Positions 1 to 9,999 of a stretch of 32,765 nt of DNA are shown here, piece after piece. Source of the DNA: an uncultured Gemmiger sp. (GTDB taxonomy: Bacteria > Bacillota > Clostridia > Oscillospirales > Ruminococcaceae); assembly GCA_944388245.1 (NCBI GenBank), contig CALXIA010000025.1, forward strand, positions 1-32,765, in the 5' to 3' direction. Below the pieces are notes generated by a model. The model worked only from the letters and a program-made list of their open reading frames with translations, was not told the DNA's origin and did no database searches. How positions within the stretch are numbered: the first letter of the stretch is position 1; each line of letters starts with the position of its first letter. The position numbers were made by a program, and so were the translations under genes.

Positions 1-304
1 CCTGTTTTCGCAGGGCGGTAAACACTGCCTTTTTGCAATAGTAGCAGCGGCGCGGGCCGTTCTGACACACCAGCGGGTCGGCCAGAGTATCCAGCTGGAT
101 AACCCGCAGTTCGACCCCCGCCTGGGCGGCCAGTTTTTCCGCGTCCCGCCGTTCAAAGGCAGGCTGGAAGGGGCTGGCGACAAAATACGGCTGGATCCGG
201 GCCCCGGCGCGCACCCCGGCCAGCAGCAGCAGAGCGGAATCGGTGCCGCCGGAAAACGCCAGCGCGGCTTTTGGATTCCGGGCAAAAAATTCGGATAGCT
301 CCAT
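1..304 (-). CDS. larE: LarE-type ATP-dependent sulfur transferase (N-terminal part, cut by window edge)
   Basis: The first 101 residues of a PP-loop ATPase/sulfur transferase are present; the rest lies left of the window. Residues 18-23 read SGGTDS, the ATP-pyrophosphatase loop that adenylates the substrate. Around residues 82-91 comes NGPRRCYYCK, a cysteine pair typical of LarE proteins. In characterised members LarE gives up sulfur to build the nickel-pincer cofactor of lactate racemase and related LarA enzymes; the sacrificial cysteine is further downstream and cannot be checked here. The ATG at 304 is preceded by AAAGGAGC at good spacing. It follows fumC on the same strand, 244 bases downstream and behind a candidate terminator, so it may have its own promoter. 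Some PP-loop relatives have other substrates, so the specific role is family-based. Confidence 0.82.
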   Translation of the reverse strand, partial: MELSEFFARNPKAALAFSGGTDSALLLLAGVRAGARIQPYFVASPFQPAFERRDAEKLAAQAGVELRVIQLDTLADPLVCQNGPRRCYYCKKAVFTALRKQ

Positions 305-352
305 AGAAAAAAGGGCTCCTTTCAGGGGATCGGCGGGCAGGACCCGCCGCAC

Positions 353-376
353 AAAAAAATGCGCCGCGAAGCGGCC
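353..376 (-). terminator. Candidate intrinsic terminator after fumC
   Basis: Read on the minus strand, a GCCGC-TTC-GCGGC stem-loop is followed after two bases by ATTTTTTT. It lies about 170 bases past the fumC stop and about 50 bases before larE. The core stem is only 5 bp, so strength is uncertain. A second weaker inverted repeat (GACAAA...TTTGTC) at 465-485 has no T-tract. Confidence 0.5.
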
Positions 377-548
377 GGGGACGGCGCGCGGCACACAGCC
401 GCCGCTGCCCGGCCCAGAGGATATTCCTCCGCCTTCGTGGCGCATCACCCCGGCCTGTCTTCCTGACAAACCGAGCGGTTTTGTCTCTGTTTTCAGTATA
501 CCGGGCCTGGCGGCAGATTGCAAGCCGCAGGCGCGGCAAACGTTTGGC

Positions 549-1931
<1,383 letters not shown>

Positions 1932-1941
1932 AGCGCCCTCC

Positions 1942-3114
1942 TTATACCCGGGCCAGCCCGAGGCGACGGGCCTCGTCGGCTACCGCGCTCGCCACCGCGT
2001 CCGCCACACGGGGATCGAAGGCGTTGGGCAGGATGTAGTCGGCGTTCCGTTCTTCCGGCTTTACCAGCGAAGCGATGGCCCGGGCGGCGGCCAGCTTCAT
2101 GCTCTCGGTGATCTCCTTGCTGCGCACCTGCAGCGCGCCCTTGAAGATGCCGGGGAATACCAGCACATTGTTGATCTGGTTGGGATAATCCGACCGGCCG
2201 GTGCCGATCACCGCCGCGCCGCCGGCGCGGGCCTCGTCCGGCATGATCTCCGGCACCGGGTTGGCCATGGGGAATACGATCGCGCCGGGGGCCATGGAGG
2301 CCACCATCTCCCGGGTGACCAGCCCCGGACGGGACACGCCGATGAACACGTCCGCGCCCCGCATCACGTCGGCCAGACTGCCCTGCTTGTTTTTCTTGTT
2401 GGTGATCTGGGCCAGCTCGGCCTGGGCTGGGTTCATCCAGTCCGCGCCCCGATACAGCGCGCCCTGTTTGTCGCAGAGGACAATATCCCCCACCCCCAGC
2501 TGCAGCAGCAGGCGGGCAATGGAGGTGCCGGCCGCACCGGCCCCGTTAATGACCAGGTGCAGGCTTTCCAGGGGCTTTCCCACCACCTGGGCCGCGTTGA
2601 GCAGCGCGGCGCCCAATACGATGGCGGTGCCGTGCTGGTCATCGTGAAACACGGGAATGTCGCAACGCTTTTTCAGCTCCGCCTCGATCGTAAAACAGCG
2701 GGGCGCGGAAATATCCTCCAGGTTGATGCCGCCAAAACTCTTGGAGATCAGCGCCACCGTATTGATAAAGGTCTCCGGGTCCTTGCTGTCCACACAGATG
2801 GGGAACGCGTCCACCCCGGCAAAGGCCTTGAACAAAGCGCACTTGCCCTCCATCACCGGCATGGCGGCCTCCGGGCCAATGTCTCCCAGGCCCAGCACGG
2901 CGGTGCCGTCGGTGATGACCGCCACCAGGTTGCCCCGGCGGGTCAGTTCATAGGAAAGCGCGGGGTCCTTCTGGATGGCCAGACAGGGTTCCGCTACGCC
3001 GGGGGTGTAGGCCACCGAGAGTTCCTCCCGGTTGGTGACCGGCGCCCGGGAGATCACCTCGATCTTGCCCTTCCACTGGCGGTGTTTTTCCATTGCAAGC
3101 TGTTTTACGTCCAT
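1942..3114 (-). CDS. Malic enzyme (NAD(P)-dependent, short bacterial type)
   Basis: It oxidatively decarboxylates malate to pyruvate and CO2 with reduction of NAD or NADP. The 390-residue protein matches the short bacterial malic enzymes that lack the phosphotransacetylase-like tail of MaeB. Visible motifs are SVAYTPGV (33-40, catalytic Tyr), [10 protein letters not shown] (89-98, catalytic Lys), [14 protein letters not shown] (128-141, metal-binding acids), FHDDQHGTA (156-164) and the Rossmann loop GAGAAG (191-196). The reading frame is open upstream to 3309, but the ATG at 3114 is chosen because it starts the conserved MDVKQ region and follows GGAGAGGAGA. The upstream extension would run through the promoter. 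Cofactor preference cannot be read with confidence. First gene of a two-gene operon with fumC. Confidence 0.93.
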   Translation of the reverse strand: MDVKQLAMEKHRQWKGKIEVISRAPVTNREELSVAYTPGVAEPCLAIQKDPALSYELTRRGNLVAVITDGTAVLGLGDIGPEAAMPVMEGKCALFKAFAGVDAFPICVDSKDPETFINTVALISKSFGGINLEDISAPRCFTIEAELKKRCDIPVFHDDQHGTAIVLGAALLNAAQVVGKPLESLHLVINGAGAAGTSIARLLLQLGVGDIVLCDKQGALYRGADWMNPAQAELAQITNKKNKQGSLADVMRGADVFIGVSRPGLVTREMVASMAPGAIVFPMANPVPEIMPDEARAGGAAVIGTGRSDYPNQINNVLVFPGIFKGALQVRSKEITESMKLAAARAIASLVKPEERNADYILPNAFDPRVADAVASAVADEARRLGLARV

Positions 3115-3162
3115 ACTGCTTCTCCTCTCCCCTCGCGGGTGGATCGTATACCATACGGTTCC

Positions 3163-3191
3163 AGTATACTCGCGCAAAATTTTCCCGTCAA
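3163..3191 (-). promoter_or_regulatory. Sigma-A-type promoter of the malic enzyme-fumC operon
   Basis: On the minus strand TTGACG (3191-3186), a 17-base spacer and TATACT (3168-3163) match the vegetative consensus at 5/6 in each box. The predicted start is near 3156, giving a leader of about 40 bases. A small inverted repeat CGTAT-ACC-ATACG (3145-3157) overlaps the predicted start and could be an operator. Confidence 0.75.
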
Positions 3192-3266
3192 CTCGCCGGC
3201 GTGCATTTTTCCGTAACCGGACGCGGGCTGGCAGCATACCATGGAACAGCGAAAGGGGTGCTGAAT

Positions 3267-4355
3267 ATGGAAAATACCACGCGATATCTGGACTTTTTCC
3301 TGGGGGCACTGTCCCCTGCCGGGTTTCACGGCTACTTTGCCCAGCTGACCGACGAGCCGGGTCTCACGCCGTTTCTCATCAAGGCGGGGCCGGGATGCGG
3401 CAAGTCCACCCTGATGAAGAAACTGGCGGCGCAGGGCACCGGCACAGTGGAGCGCATCCATTGTTCCTCCGACCCGGACAGCCTGGACGGAGCGGTGTTC
3501 TGGGACCAGCGCACTGCCATTCTGGACGCCACCGCACCCCACACCCTGGAGCCTGCCTGCCCGGTGGCGGTGGAACAGATTGTAAGCCTATACCACACAC
3601 TGGACCGGACCCGGATGCAGGCAAACGCGGAGCCGGTGCGCGCGCTGTTCGGCCGGTGTTCCTGCCTGCAAAAGCGGGCCGCCCGGTATCTGGCGGCGGC
3701 GGGGGCGCTGCTGCTGGAAAACCGGCGGCTGGCTGCCGGCGTATCGGACGAAGGGCGAGCCCGCCGCTACGCGGCCCGGCTGGCGGAGCGCCGGCTTCCC
3801 CGCCGGGAGGGACCGGGCCGGGAGAGCGTTCGCCTGTTGAGCGCCGTAACACCGGACGGTGTGCTGGTCTATCGGAATACAGTGGAAGCACTGGCCGACG
3901 AGGTGATCGTGCTGCGGGACGAGTACGGAGCGGTAAGCCGGGTGATCCTGGATGAGTTGCGCCGCCAGGCGCTGGAGCGGGGGCTGTTTGTGATCACCTG
4001 CCGCTGCCCGATGGCTCCGGAAGACAAGATCGAGCATCTGTTGTTCCCGGAAGTGGGGTTGGCGGTACTGACCTCCAACAGCTGGCATCCGATGACATTC
4101 CACGGCCAGCACAATGTGCGGTGCAGCCGGTTTTCCGACACGGAGGGGCTGCGAGCCCGCCGGCACCGGATGCGGTTCAATCAGAAAGCGGCGGCGGAAC
4201 TGCTGGCGCAGACCAGCGCGCTGCAGCAGGAGGCCCGTGCGGCGCACAGCGAATTGGAAACCTACTACAAATCCGCGGTGGACTTTGCCCGGGTGGATGC
4301 GATCCTGGCCGAGACTGCCCGGGCTATGGGGCTGGCGGCAAACCCCATAGGGTGA
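3267..4355 (+). CDS. P-loop ATPase of the PRK06851 type, with degenerate second half
   Basis: A 362-residue protein of unknown cellular role. Residues 41-48 are a clean Walker A loop (GPGCGKST), followed by the family stretch IHCSSDPDSLDGAVF (64-78) and AILDATAPHTLEPACP (84-99), recalled from PRK06851-type proteins of Firmicutes. The C-terminal half looks like a second copy of the same fold: VITCRCPMAPEDKIEHLLFP (242-261) parallels VERIHCSSDPDSLDGAVFW. The place of the second P-loop is occupied by DEYGAVSRV (218-226), which lacks the glycine-lysine core. The frame is open upstream to 3093. The ATG at 3267 is chosen for its AAAGGGGTG ribosome site and conserved N-terminus. CATACCAT at 3235-3242 resembles a sigma-E -10 box, but no -35 was found. 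It sits 80 bases before the helicase gene on the same strand. Confidence 0.8.
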   Translation: MENTTRYLDFFLGALSPAGFHGYFAQLTDEPGLTPFLIKAGPGCGKSTLMKKLAAQGTGTVERIHCSSDPDSLDGAVFWDQRTAILDATAPHTLEPACPVAVEQIVSLYHTLDRTRMQANAEPVRALFGRCSCLQKRAARYLAAAGALLLENRRLAAGVSDEGRARRYAARLAERRLPRREGPGRESVRLLSAVTPDGVLVYRNTVEALADEVIVLRDEYGAVSRVILDELRRQALERGLFVITCRCPMAPEDKIEHLLFPEVGLAVLTSNSWHPMTFHGQHNVRCSRFSDTEGLRARRHRMRFNQKAAAELLAQTSALQQEARAAHSELETYYKSAVDFARVDAILAETARAMGLAANPIG

Positions 4356-4361
4356 TATAAT
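4353..4361 (+). promoter_or_regulatory. Extended -10 promoter before the helicase gene
   Basis: TGATATAAT is a perfect extended -10 element; its TGA is also the stop codon of the upstream ATPase gene. No good -35 is seen about 17 bases upstream. The 5' leader would contain an imperfect hairpin between 4373 and 4403. Confidence 0.5.
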
Positions 4362-4435
4362 AGGGAGAAAAAAGGATCCGCGCCGTCTTTGAGCGGCACG
4401 GACCTGTTTCGGTAGGCGCAGGAGGTGAAATCGGT

Positions 4436-6793
4436 ATGGACGCGGTGCATCTTTCGGTGCGGCAGCTGGTGGAATTTCTGCTGCTGACCGGCAGCATTGA
4501 CAGCCGGTTCTCCGGCCCGGACCGGGCACTGGAAGGCGCGCGCATCCACCGCTGGCTGCAAAAGAAGGAGGGGCCGGAGTACCAGCCGGAGGTATATCTG
4601 CGCTGGGAGCAGACGGTGGAGGAGGTCCCCTATCAGATCGACGGGCGGGCCGACGGGGTATACCCCGCGCCGGACGGGGTGCTGTGGGTGGATGAGATCA
4701 AGACCACGACCCTGCCCGCCGAGCAAATCACCCCGGACCACAACCCGGTCCACTGGGCCCAGGCCAAGGTGTATGCGGCGATCCTTGCGGCGCAGAAGGG
4801 TCTGCCGGAGATGGGGGTGCGGCTGACCTATTTTCAGGTGGACGACGAACGTTTGTTCCGGTTTGAGGAGCGGTACAGCGCCGGGGAACTGACAGATTTT
4901 TTCCTTGATCTGCTGTGGCAGTACGCTCCCTGGGCCAAGCGCAGCGCCGCCCACCACGAGGCGCGGGGTGCGGCGCTGCGCAAACTGACCTTCCCCTTTT
5001 CCGGATACCGGGCCGGCCAGCGGGAGATGGCAGCGGTGGTTTACCGGGCCATGCGGGACGGCAAGCGGGTGTTCTGCCAGGCGCCTACCGGCATCGGCAA
5101 GACCATGAGCGCGCTGTTTCCGACACTGAAAGCGCTGGGCGAGGGGCACGGCGAACGGGTGTTCTACCTGACCGCCCGCACCACCACCCGGCAGGCGGCC
5201 CGGGACGCGCTGGAACTGCTGCACCAGAACAGGGGTCCGCTGGAGCTAAACTATGTGGTGCTGACCGCCAAGGACAAGATCTGCCCCCGGGAGCATCGGG
5301 AGTGCAATCCGGAGGCCTGTCCGCTGGCCAGGGGGTATTTCGACCGGCGGCGGGACGCGCTGTGGCGGGCGCTGGAATACCGGCATTTTGACCGGGAGAC
5401 CATTGAACGTCTGGCAGAGGAAGAACAGCTCTGCCCCTTTGAGTTTGGGCTGGATATCTCGCTCTGGTGCGATGTGATCGTGGGGGATTACAACTATCTG
5501 TTTGACCCCACCGCCCGGCTGCAGCGCTTTTTTGAAGGCGGCGACGGACAGAGCCTTTTCCTTGTGGACGAGGCGCACAATCTGCCTGACCGGGCCCGGG
5601 AGATGTACTCCAGCTGGCTGGAAAAGGAACCGCTCTACGCGCTGCGCAAGGCACTGGGCGGGCGTGGCAAGCTGGCCCGGGCGCTGGCGGCGCTGAACAC
5701 CGCCTTTGTGGAGATTCGGCATGAAGGCGAGGAGAAGGAGACCCGCAGCTGGTTCACCGAAACCGCCCCGGAAGGTTTTCTCAAGGCGGCGCGGCATTGT
5801 ACCACGCCGATGCAGCAGTGGCTGGAGGATCACCGGAGCGAGAGCGGCGGCGAACTGCACAGCCAGGTGCTGGACGCGTATTTTTCCCTCAAAGAGTTTC
5901 TGCGCACCGCCGAGCGGTACGACGAACATTACGCCACCCAGTACACCGCCGCGGGCAGCCGGGTGCGGGTGGAACTGGTCTGCCTGGATCCCAGCCTGTT
6001 TGTGGATGAGAGTCTGGCCCTGGGGCGGGGCGCGGCGCTGTTCAGCGCAACCCTGACCCCCCTGCCCTATTACCGGGATGTGCTGGGCTGCGGCGAAGCG
6101 TCGGCCGTGAATCTGCCCAGCCCCTTTGACACTGGGCGGATGGGGCTGTTCTGCGCGCTGGATGTGGACACCCGTTATGCACGGCGGGAGCAGAGCCTGG
6201 ACCGGATAGCCGACTATCTGGCGGTGCTGGCCGCGGGACGCACGGGAAACTATCTGGCCTATTTCCCCAGCTACGGGTATATGGAGCAGGTGCGTGAACG
6301 GTTCAGCGCCCGGCATCCGGAGGTGCAGATCCTGGTGCAGGACAGCGGCATGACCGAGGAACAACGCGCTGCTTTTCTGGATCGCTTTCAGGAAGAACCT
6401 GCCCAGACGCTGCTGGGCTTTTGCGTGATGGGCGGGGTATTCGGGGAAGGGATCGATCTGGCGGGAAGCCGTCTGATCGGCACCGCCGTGGTGGGAGTGG
6501 GTCTGCCCCAGGTGAATCCCCGACAGGAGATGCTGCGGGACTATTTTACCCGCACCCGGGAGGACGGTTTCGCCTACGCCTACCAGTATCCCGGCTTCAA
6601 CAAGGTGATGCAGGCGGCCGGGCGGGTGATCCGCACCCCGGAGGACCGGGGTGTGGTGCTGCTGCTGGACAGCCGGTTCGGCACACCGGGCTACCGGCGG
6701 CTGTTCCCCGGCTATTGGCGGCATTGCCGGGACCTGCGCGGCACCGACACGCTGGCAAAGGCGCTGGCAGCGTTCTGGGCCGGAGAGACATGA
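4436..6793 (+). CDS. RecB-like nuclease fused to an XPD/DinG-type Fe-S helicase
   Basis: A 785-residue DNA repair-type enzyme. Residues 1-150 carry an intact PD-(D/E)XK nuclease of the RecB/Cas4 class: H38, D73 in GRADGVY, the E87-I-K89 pair in VDEIKTT, and Q109-xxx-Y113. The helicase follows: Walker A APTGIGKT (216-223), four cysteines (283, 290, 295, 333) positioned like the XPD/DinG iron-sulfur cluster, the DEAH box VDEAHN (377-382), and motif VI near the C-terminus (QAAGRVIRTPEDRG). This family unwinds DNA 5' to 3', and the nuclease could cut flaps or ends. AGGAGGTGAAA eight bases before the ATG fixes the start. The gene has its own extended -10 promoter and ends at a bidirectional terminator. 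Such fusions are filed under DinG/COG1199; the substrate is unknown. Confidence 0.9.
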   Translation: MDAVHLSVRQLVEFLLLTGSIDSRFSGPDRALEGARIHRWLQKKEGPEYQPEVYLRWEQTVEEVPYQIDGRADGVYPAPDGVLWVDEIKTTTLPAEQITPDHNPVHWAQAKVYAAILAAQKGLPEMGVRLTYFQVDDERLFRFEERYSAGELTDFFLDLLWQYAPWAKRSAAHHEARGAALRKLTFPFSGYRAGQREMAAVVYRAMRDGKRVFCQAPTGIGKTMSALFPTLKALGEGHGERVFYLTARTTTRQAARDALELLHQNRGPLELNYVVLTAKDKICPREHRECNPEACPLARGYFDRRRDALWRALEYRHFDRETIERLAEEEQLCPFEFGLDISLWCDVIVGDYNYLFDPTARLQRFFEGGDGQSLFLVDEAHNLPDRAREMYSSWLEKEPLYALRKALGGRGKLARALAALNTAFVEIRHEGEEKETRSWFTETAPEGFLKAARHCTTPMQQWLEDHRSESGGELHSQVLDAYFSLKEFLRTAERYDEHYATQYTAAGSRVRVELVCLDPSLFVDESLALGRGAALFSATLTPLPYYRDVLGCGEASAVNLPSPFDTGRMGLFCALDVDTRYARREQSLDRIADYLAVLAAGRTGNYLAYFPSYGYMEQVRERFSARHPEVQILVQDSGMTEEQRAAFLDRFQEEPAQTLLGFCVMGGVFGEGIDLAGSRLIGTAVVGVGLPQVNPRQEMLRDYFTRTREDGFAYAYQYPGFNKVMQAAGRVIRTPEDRGVVLLLDSRFGTPGYRRLFPGYWRHCRDLRGTDTLAKALAAFWAGET

Positions 6794-6834
6794 CAAAACA
6801 GGCAGACCGATTCGGTCCGCCTGTTTTGTTTTCC
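6793..6834. terminator. Bidirectional intrinsic terminator (helicase / spoIVA)
   Basis: ACAAAACAGGC-A-GACCGA-TT-CGGTC-C-GCCTGTTTTGT forms a nearly perfect long stem with T-rich tails on both strands. It separates the convergent helicase and spoIVA genes. Confidence 0.92.
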
Positions 6835-8310
6835 TTACAGAATGATGCAGATCAGGCCGGAACAGCCCTCGTTGATGACCCGTTCCAGTGTCTCCTGCAA
6901 GCGGGCGCGGGCCTCCTGAGGCATGTGCAGCAGTTTGTTCTGCAAGCCCTCGTTGACCAGCTCGTGCAGGCTCTTGCCGAAGATGTTGGATTCCCAGATC
7001 TTGAGCGGGTCCTGCTCGAAATCCTGCAGCAGGCTGAGCACCAGTTCCTCGCTCTGCCGTTCGGAACCGACAATGGGGCTGATCTCGGTGTGGATGGTGG
7101 CCTTGAGCAGATGGATGGAGGGGGCGCTGGCCCGCAGCCGCACCCCGTAACGGCCGCCCTGACGCACGATCTCCGGCTCCTCCAGATGCAGTTCGCTGAT
7201 GGCGGGCATTACGATGCCGTAACCGGTAGCCTCCACCTGCTCCAGCGCGCTGCGGATCTTCTCGTACTCCCGCTTGGCTTTGGCCAGGCTGATCACACAG
7301 GGCAGCAGGCTGGTCTCATCGCAGACCTCCAGGCCGGTGGTCTCCCCCAGTACCCGATAGAAGATATCCGGTTCCAGCTGCAGGCGCATCCGAACGGTAC
7401 CTTGCGCCAGGTCCATGCCGTCCACCGTCGCGCTGTTGACGTATTCGCACTGGAAGGAATCCGCACAAGCGGTCACGTCCTTCATCCGATCGATCTGTTC
7501 GGCCCACTCCCGCACGCCGGCGTACACCGCCTGCTGCAGCCAATGGTCCTCGTCCAGCATCGGGATCCAGCGGGGCATGGCGAAGGCGATCTCCCGCACC
7601 GGGAACTCATACAGCACGCTGGCCAGAATGGTTTCCAGCGCCGGCACATCCAGATCCACGCAGCTTATCGGCAGCACCGCGTGCCCGTATCGCTGCTGCA
7701 TCTGTGCCGCCAGACGGCGGCTTTCCTCCGACTGGGGATCGGTGCAGTTGAGGAGTATAACAAACGGTTTTCCCAGTTCCTCCAGTTCCTGGATCACCCG
7801 CTGTTCCGCCGGCTCATACTTTTCCCGGGGAATGTCGCTGATGGAACCGTCGGTTGTGATGACCAGCCCAATGGTGGAATGGTCGCAGATCACCTTATGG
7901 GTGCCGGTCTCGGCGGCCTGGTCAAAGGGGATCTCCTCCTCAAACCAGGGGCTCTTGACCATCCGGGGATGGTCGTTCTCCTCGTGGCCCATGGCCCCCT
8001 CCACCATATACCCCACACAGTCAATCAGTCGGGTGCGAAAACTGCCGCCCCCTTCCAGTTCCACCGTGACAGCGGTCTCGGGCACAAATTTGGGTTCGGT
8101 GGTCATGATGGTACGCCCCGCGGCCGACTGGGGAAGTTCATCCCGCGCCCGCGCGCGGCGGGCCGGGTCGGTGATGCGGGGGATCACCAGCAGTTCCAGA
8201 AACTTTTTGATAAAGGTGCTTTTTCCGCTGCGGACCGGCCCCACCACGCCAATATAAATATCGCCTCCGGTGCGGGCCGCAATGTCCTGATACAGTTGCT
8301 CTCGAGCCAT
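6835..8310 (-). CDS. spoIVA: Stage IV sporulation protein A (spore coat basement ATPase)
   Basis: SpoIVA is a mother-cell ATPase that polymerises on the forespore surface as the platform for the coat. The 491-residue length is normal. The Walker A loop GPVRSGKS lies at residues 24-31 near the N-terminus, as in the family, and the protein ends in a hydrophobic tail GLICIIL, matching the conserved C-terminus that contacts SpoVM. The start MAREQLYQDIA is preceded by AAGAGGAGGTATCG. It is the second gene after a sigma-E-like promoter, 23 bases behind the SPOCS/LysM gene. The gene for its membrane anchor SpoVM lies only about 1.7 kb upstream on the same strand, unlike Bacillus subtilis where the two are far apart. 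Confidence 0.97.
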   Translation of the reverse strand: MAREQLYQDIAARTGGDIYIGVVGPVRSGKSTFIKKFLELLVIPRITDPARRARARDELPQSAAGRTIMTTEPKFVPETAVTVELEGGGSFRTRLIDCVGYMVEGAMGHEENDHPRMVKSPWFEEEIPFDQAAETGTHKVICDHSTIGLVITTDGSISDIPREKYEPAEQRVIQELEELGKPFVILLNCTDPQSEESRRLAAQMQQRYGHAVLPISCVDLDVPALETILASVLYEFPVREIAFAMPRWIPMLDEDHWLQQAVYAGVREWAEQIDRMKDVTACADSFQCEYVNSATVDGMDLAQGTVRMRLQLEPDIFYRVLGETTGLEVCDETSLLPCVISLAKAKREYEKIRSALEQVEATGYGIVMPAISELHLEEPEIVRQGGRYGVRLRASAPSIHLLKATIHTEISPIVGSERQSEELVLSLLQDFEQDPLKIWESNIFGKSLHELVNEGLQNKLLHMPQEARARLQETLERVINEGCSGLICIIL

Positions 8311-8333
8311 ATACTGCGATACCTCCTCTTTTG

Positions 8334-9851
8334 TCAGCCCACTACCGGGATCAGAAGCCGCGCGGGCGCATCCAGATGGGGTTGTTCCAGCTGATTGGCC
8401 CGCAGCAGGGCTGCCGGCGATACGTGATACCGCTTGGCGATATGGAAAATATCCTCGCCCCCTTGGGCGTAGCAGATGCGCAGCGCCACGTCCGGATCAC
8501 TCGGCTCCAGCGGTTCGTCGCAGGTCATTTCACTGACCACCGTCTGCTGACGGGCCCGGGCCATCAGGCCGGTGACCCGCAAGGTCAGATCCGCGGCCAT
8601 TCCCCCGTTCTCCTTGCGGGCGGTGCACTGCACCACATCCGCCCAGCACTCGGCCCGGTATTCCTGGATCTGGCCTTCCCACACGTCCGGCAGCTGGTAC
8701 TCGAAGGCCTTGTCGTAGCACTCGATCTCCCCCAGGCTGTTCAGACAGAGCACATGGGCGGTGCCCCGGCCCCGCAGCATGACCCCCGGGCCGGCCTGTG
8801 CGGCCTCCGCCGGGGCCAGGCTGGCAAAGCAGTACAGGATGCGGGCGTTCTCGTCCGGCAATGCCCCTTCCAGCGTCACACGCACGGTCTGGTCCACCGG
8901 GGATTCGATACGCTCCACCGTGACGGTCTTGTATTCCACCTGGGCGTTGTACTCGGTAGAGAAAGCGTCCTCCACCACCACACACTCCATCGGCCGCCAG
9001 ACCCGCAGCCGCAGCATGGCGGTGACCGACACAGTGCCCGGCGTCTGGGGATTGGGGGCAGCCATCAGGGTACACCCCACCGGCTCCACATAGGCAAAGC
9101 AACGGCAATCCTCGGTGGCCCCGTCCACATCCACGATCTGATTGAACGGCACCGCTTTGCTGAGCTGTTCCAGATCACACCCGGGACCGGTGCGGTAGAG
9201 CACGCGGGCCTCCACCTCGCCCTTGACTACCGCTTTGCCGGAGAGCAGCCGCACCTCCTGCACCGTGGCCAGCCCGGTCACGTCCAGGACTGCCGCGGGC
9301 TGCGCCGGAAAGACGATCTCCTCCTCAGCGGTGATGAGTTTGTCCAGAGCCGCCACCGGCCGTGCACCGGTCAGGGTGGCGAGAAGCTGTTCGGCCCCGC
9401 TGCCCGACAGAGCCGTGATCACCGGCTGTTCCTGCCGCAGGGTAAGGGTCACATTCAGCGAAAACGCTCCCCGCACGTCCACCCGGCGCTGGTTCACCGC
9501 CCGGCAGTTGAGATACTCCACCTCGCCACCGGTGTGGACCTGGCAGCCACCGTACTCCGGCGCGGGCAGATCCAGCGTTTTGGTGAAGGGCAGTTTCTGC
9601 TCAGTCTGGCACAGGTTCTGTTGCTCGTCCGACTGGTAGAACACCACACACCGCAGATAGCCGTCCAGGGTCAGCCGCCCGCCGCTGGTCTGTGTCTGCA
9701 GCACTACCGGCCGCACCTGGCACTTCACGATCTTGAACACCTGCGGCAGATAGTCCGGGATCAGGATCTCGGTCTCGATGGGAAGCTCGGTCTTTGTATC
9801 GCACACTCCGCCTGCCGCCGTCAGGGTGTCTCTGAACACCTTTAATTCCAT
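8334..9851 (-). CDS. SPOCS (DUF3794) repeat protein with C-terminal LysM domain
   Basis: A 505-residue protein likely deposited in the spore envelope. The body holds repeated DUF3794/SPOCS units, recognisable by motifs such as ILIPDYLPQVFKIVKC near residue 30 and VEYKTVTVERIESPVDQTVR further on. The end is a single LysM module (GEDIFHIAKRYHVSPAALL, about residues 465-483), which binds peptidoglycan or related glycans. No signal peptide is seen, consistent with synthesis in the mother cell cytoplasm. The frame is open upstream to 9983, but the ATG at 9851 follows AAAGGGGCG and the upstream part would cross the promoter. First gene of a probable sigma-E operon with spoIVA. Proteins of this type are common in clostridia but their exact coat function is not established. 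Confidence 0.88.
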   Translation of the reverse strand: MELKVFRDTLTAAGGVCDTKTELPIETEILIPDYLPQVFKIVKCQVRPVVLQTQTSGGRLTLDGYLRCVVFYQSDEQQNLCQTEQKLPFTKTLDLPAPEYGGCQVHTGGEVEYLNCRAVNQRRVDVRGAFSLNVTLTLRQEQPVITALSGSGAEQLLATLTGARPVAALDKLITAEEEIVFPAQPAAVLDVTGLATVQEVRLLSGKAVVKGEVEARVLYRTGPGCDLEQLSKAVPFNQIVDVDGATEDCRCFAYVEPVGCTLMAAPNPQTPGTVSVTAMLRLRVWRPMECVVVEDAFSTEYNAQVEYKTVTVERIESPVDQTVRVTLEGALPDENARILYCFASLAPAEAAQAGPGVMLRGRGTAHVLCLNSLGEIECYDKAFEYQLPDVWEGQIQEYRAECWADVVQCTARKENGGMAADLTLRVTGLMARARQQTVVSEMTCDEPLEPSDPDVALRICYAQGGEDIFHIAKRYHVSPAALLRANQLEQPHLDAPARLLIPVVG

Positions 9852-9883
9852 AGTTTCGCCCCTTTCGCGCGTTTCTATGGCCA

Positions 9884-9912
9884 TGTATATGAGCGGTGCG
9901 GACAGGATATGC
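9884..9912 (-). promoter_or_regulatory. Candidate sigma-E promoter for the SPOCS/LysM-spoIVA operon
   Basis: On the minus strand GCATATC (9912-9906), a 14-base spacer and CATATACA (9891-9884) resemble the sigma-E consensus (-35 KMATATT, -10 CATACAnT). It lies between the spoVM terminator and the first gene, exactly where a mother-cell promoter is expected. spoIVA is a sigma-E gene in Bacillus. Confidence 0.5.
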
Positions 9913-9936
9913 AGACAAGGCCTGCCCCCGATTGGC

Positions 9937-9971
9937 AAAAAAAGAAAGGCGCGCCCATCAGAGGACGCGCC
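9937..9971 (-). terminator. Intrinsic terminator after spoVM
   Basis: On the minus strand a 9-bp stem (GGCGCGTCC / GGGCGCGCC, one G-U pair) with a 6-base loop is followed by TTTCTTTTTTT. It closes the long housekeeping cluster 28 bases past the spoVM stop. Confidence 0.93.
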
Positions 9972-9999
9972 CCGGTCTGCCACCGTGTATGCGGCAGGC

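Noticed and set aside
6421-8394. Plus-strand open frame running from the helicase gene across spoIVA
   Set aside because: It crosses a strong bidirectional terminator and the opposite-strand spoIVA gene, and its product has no conserved motif.
9852-9983. Longer N-terminus for the SPOCS/LysM protein
   Set aside because: The extension would cover the spoVM terminator and the sigma-E-like promoter and lacks a ribosome site.
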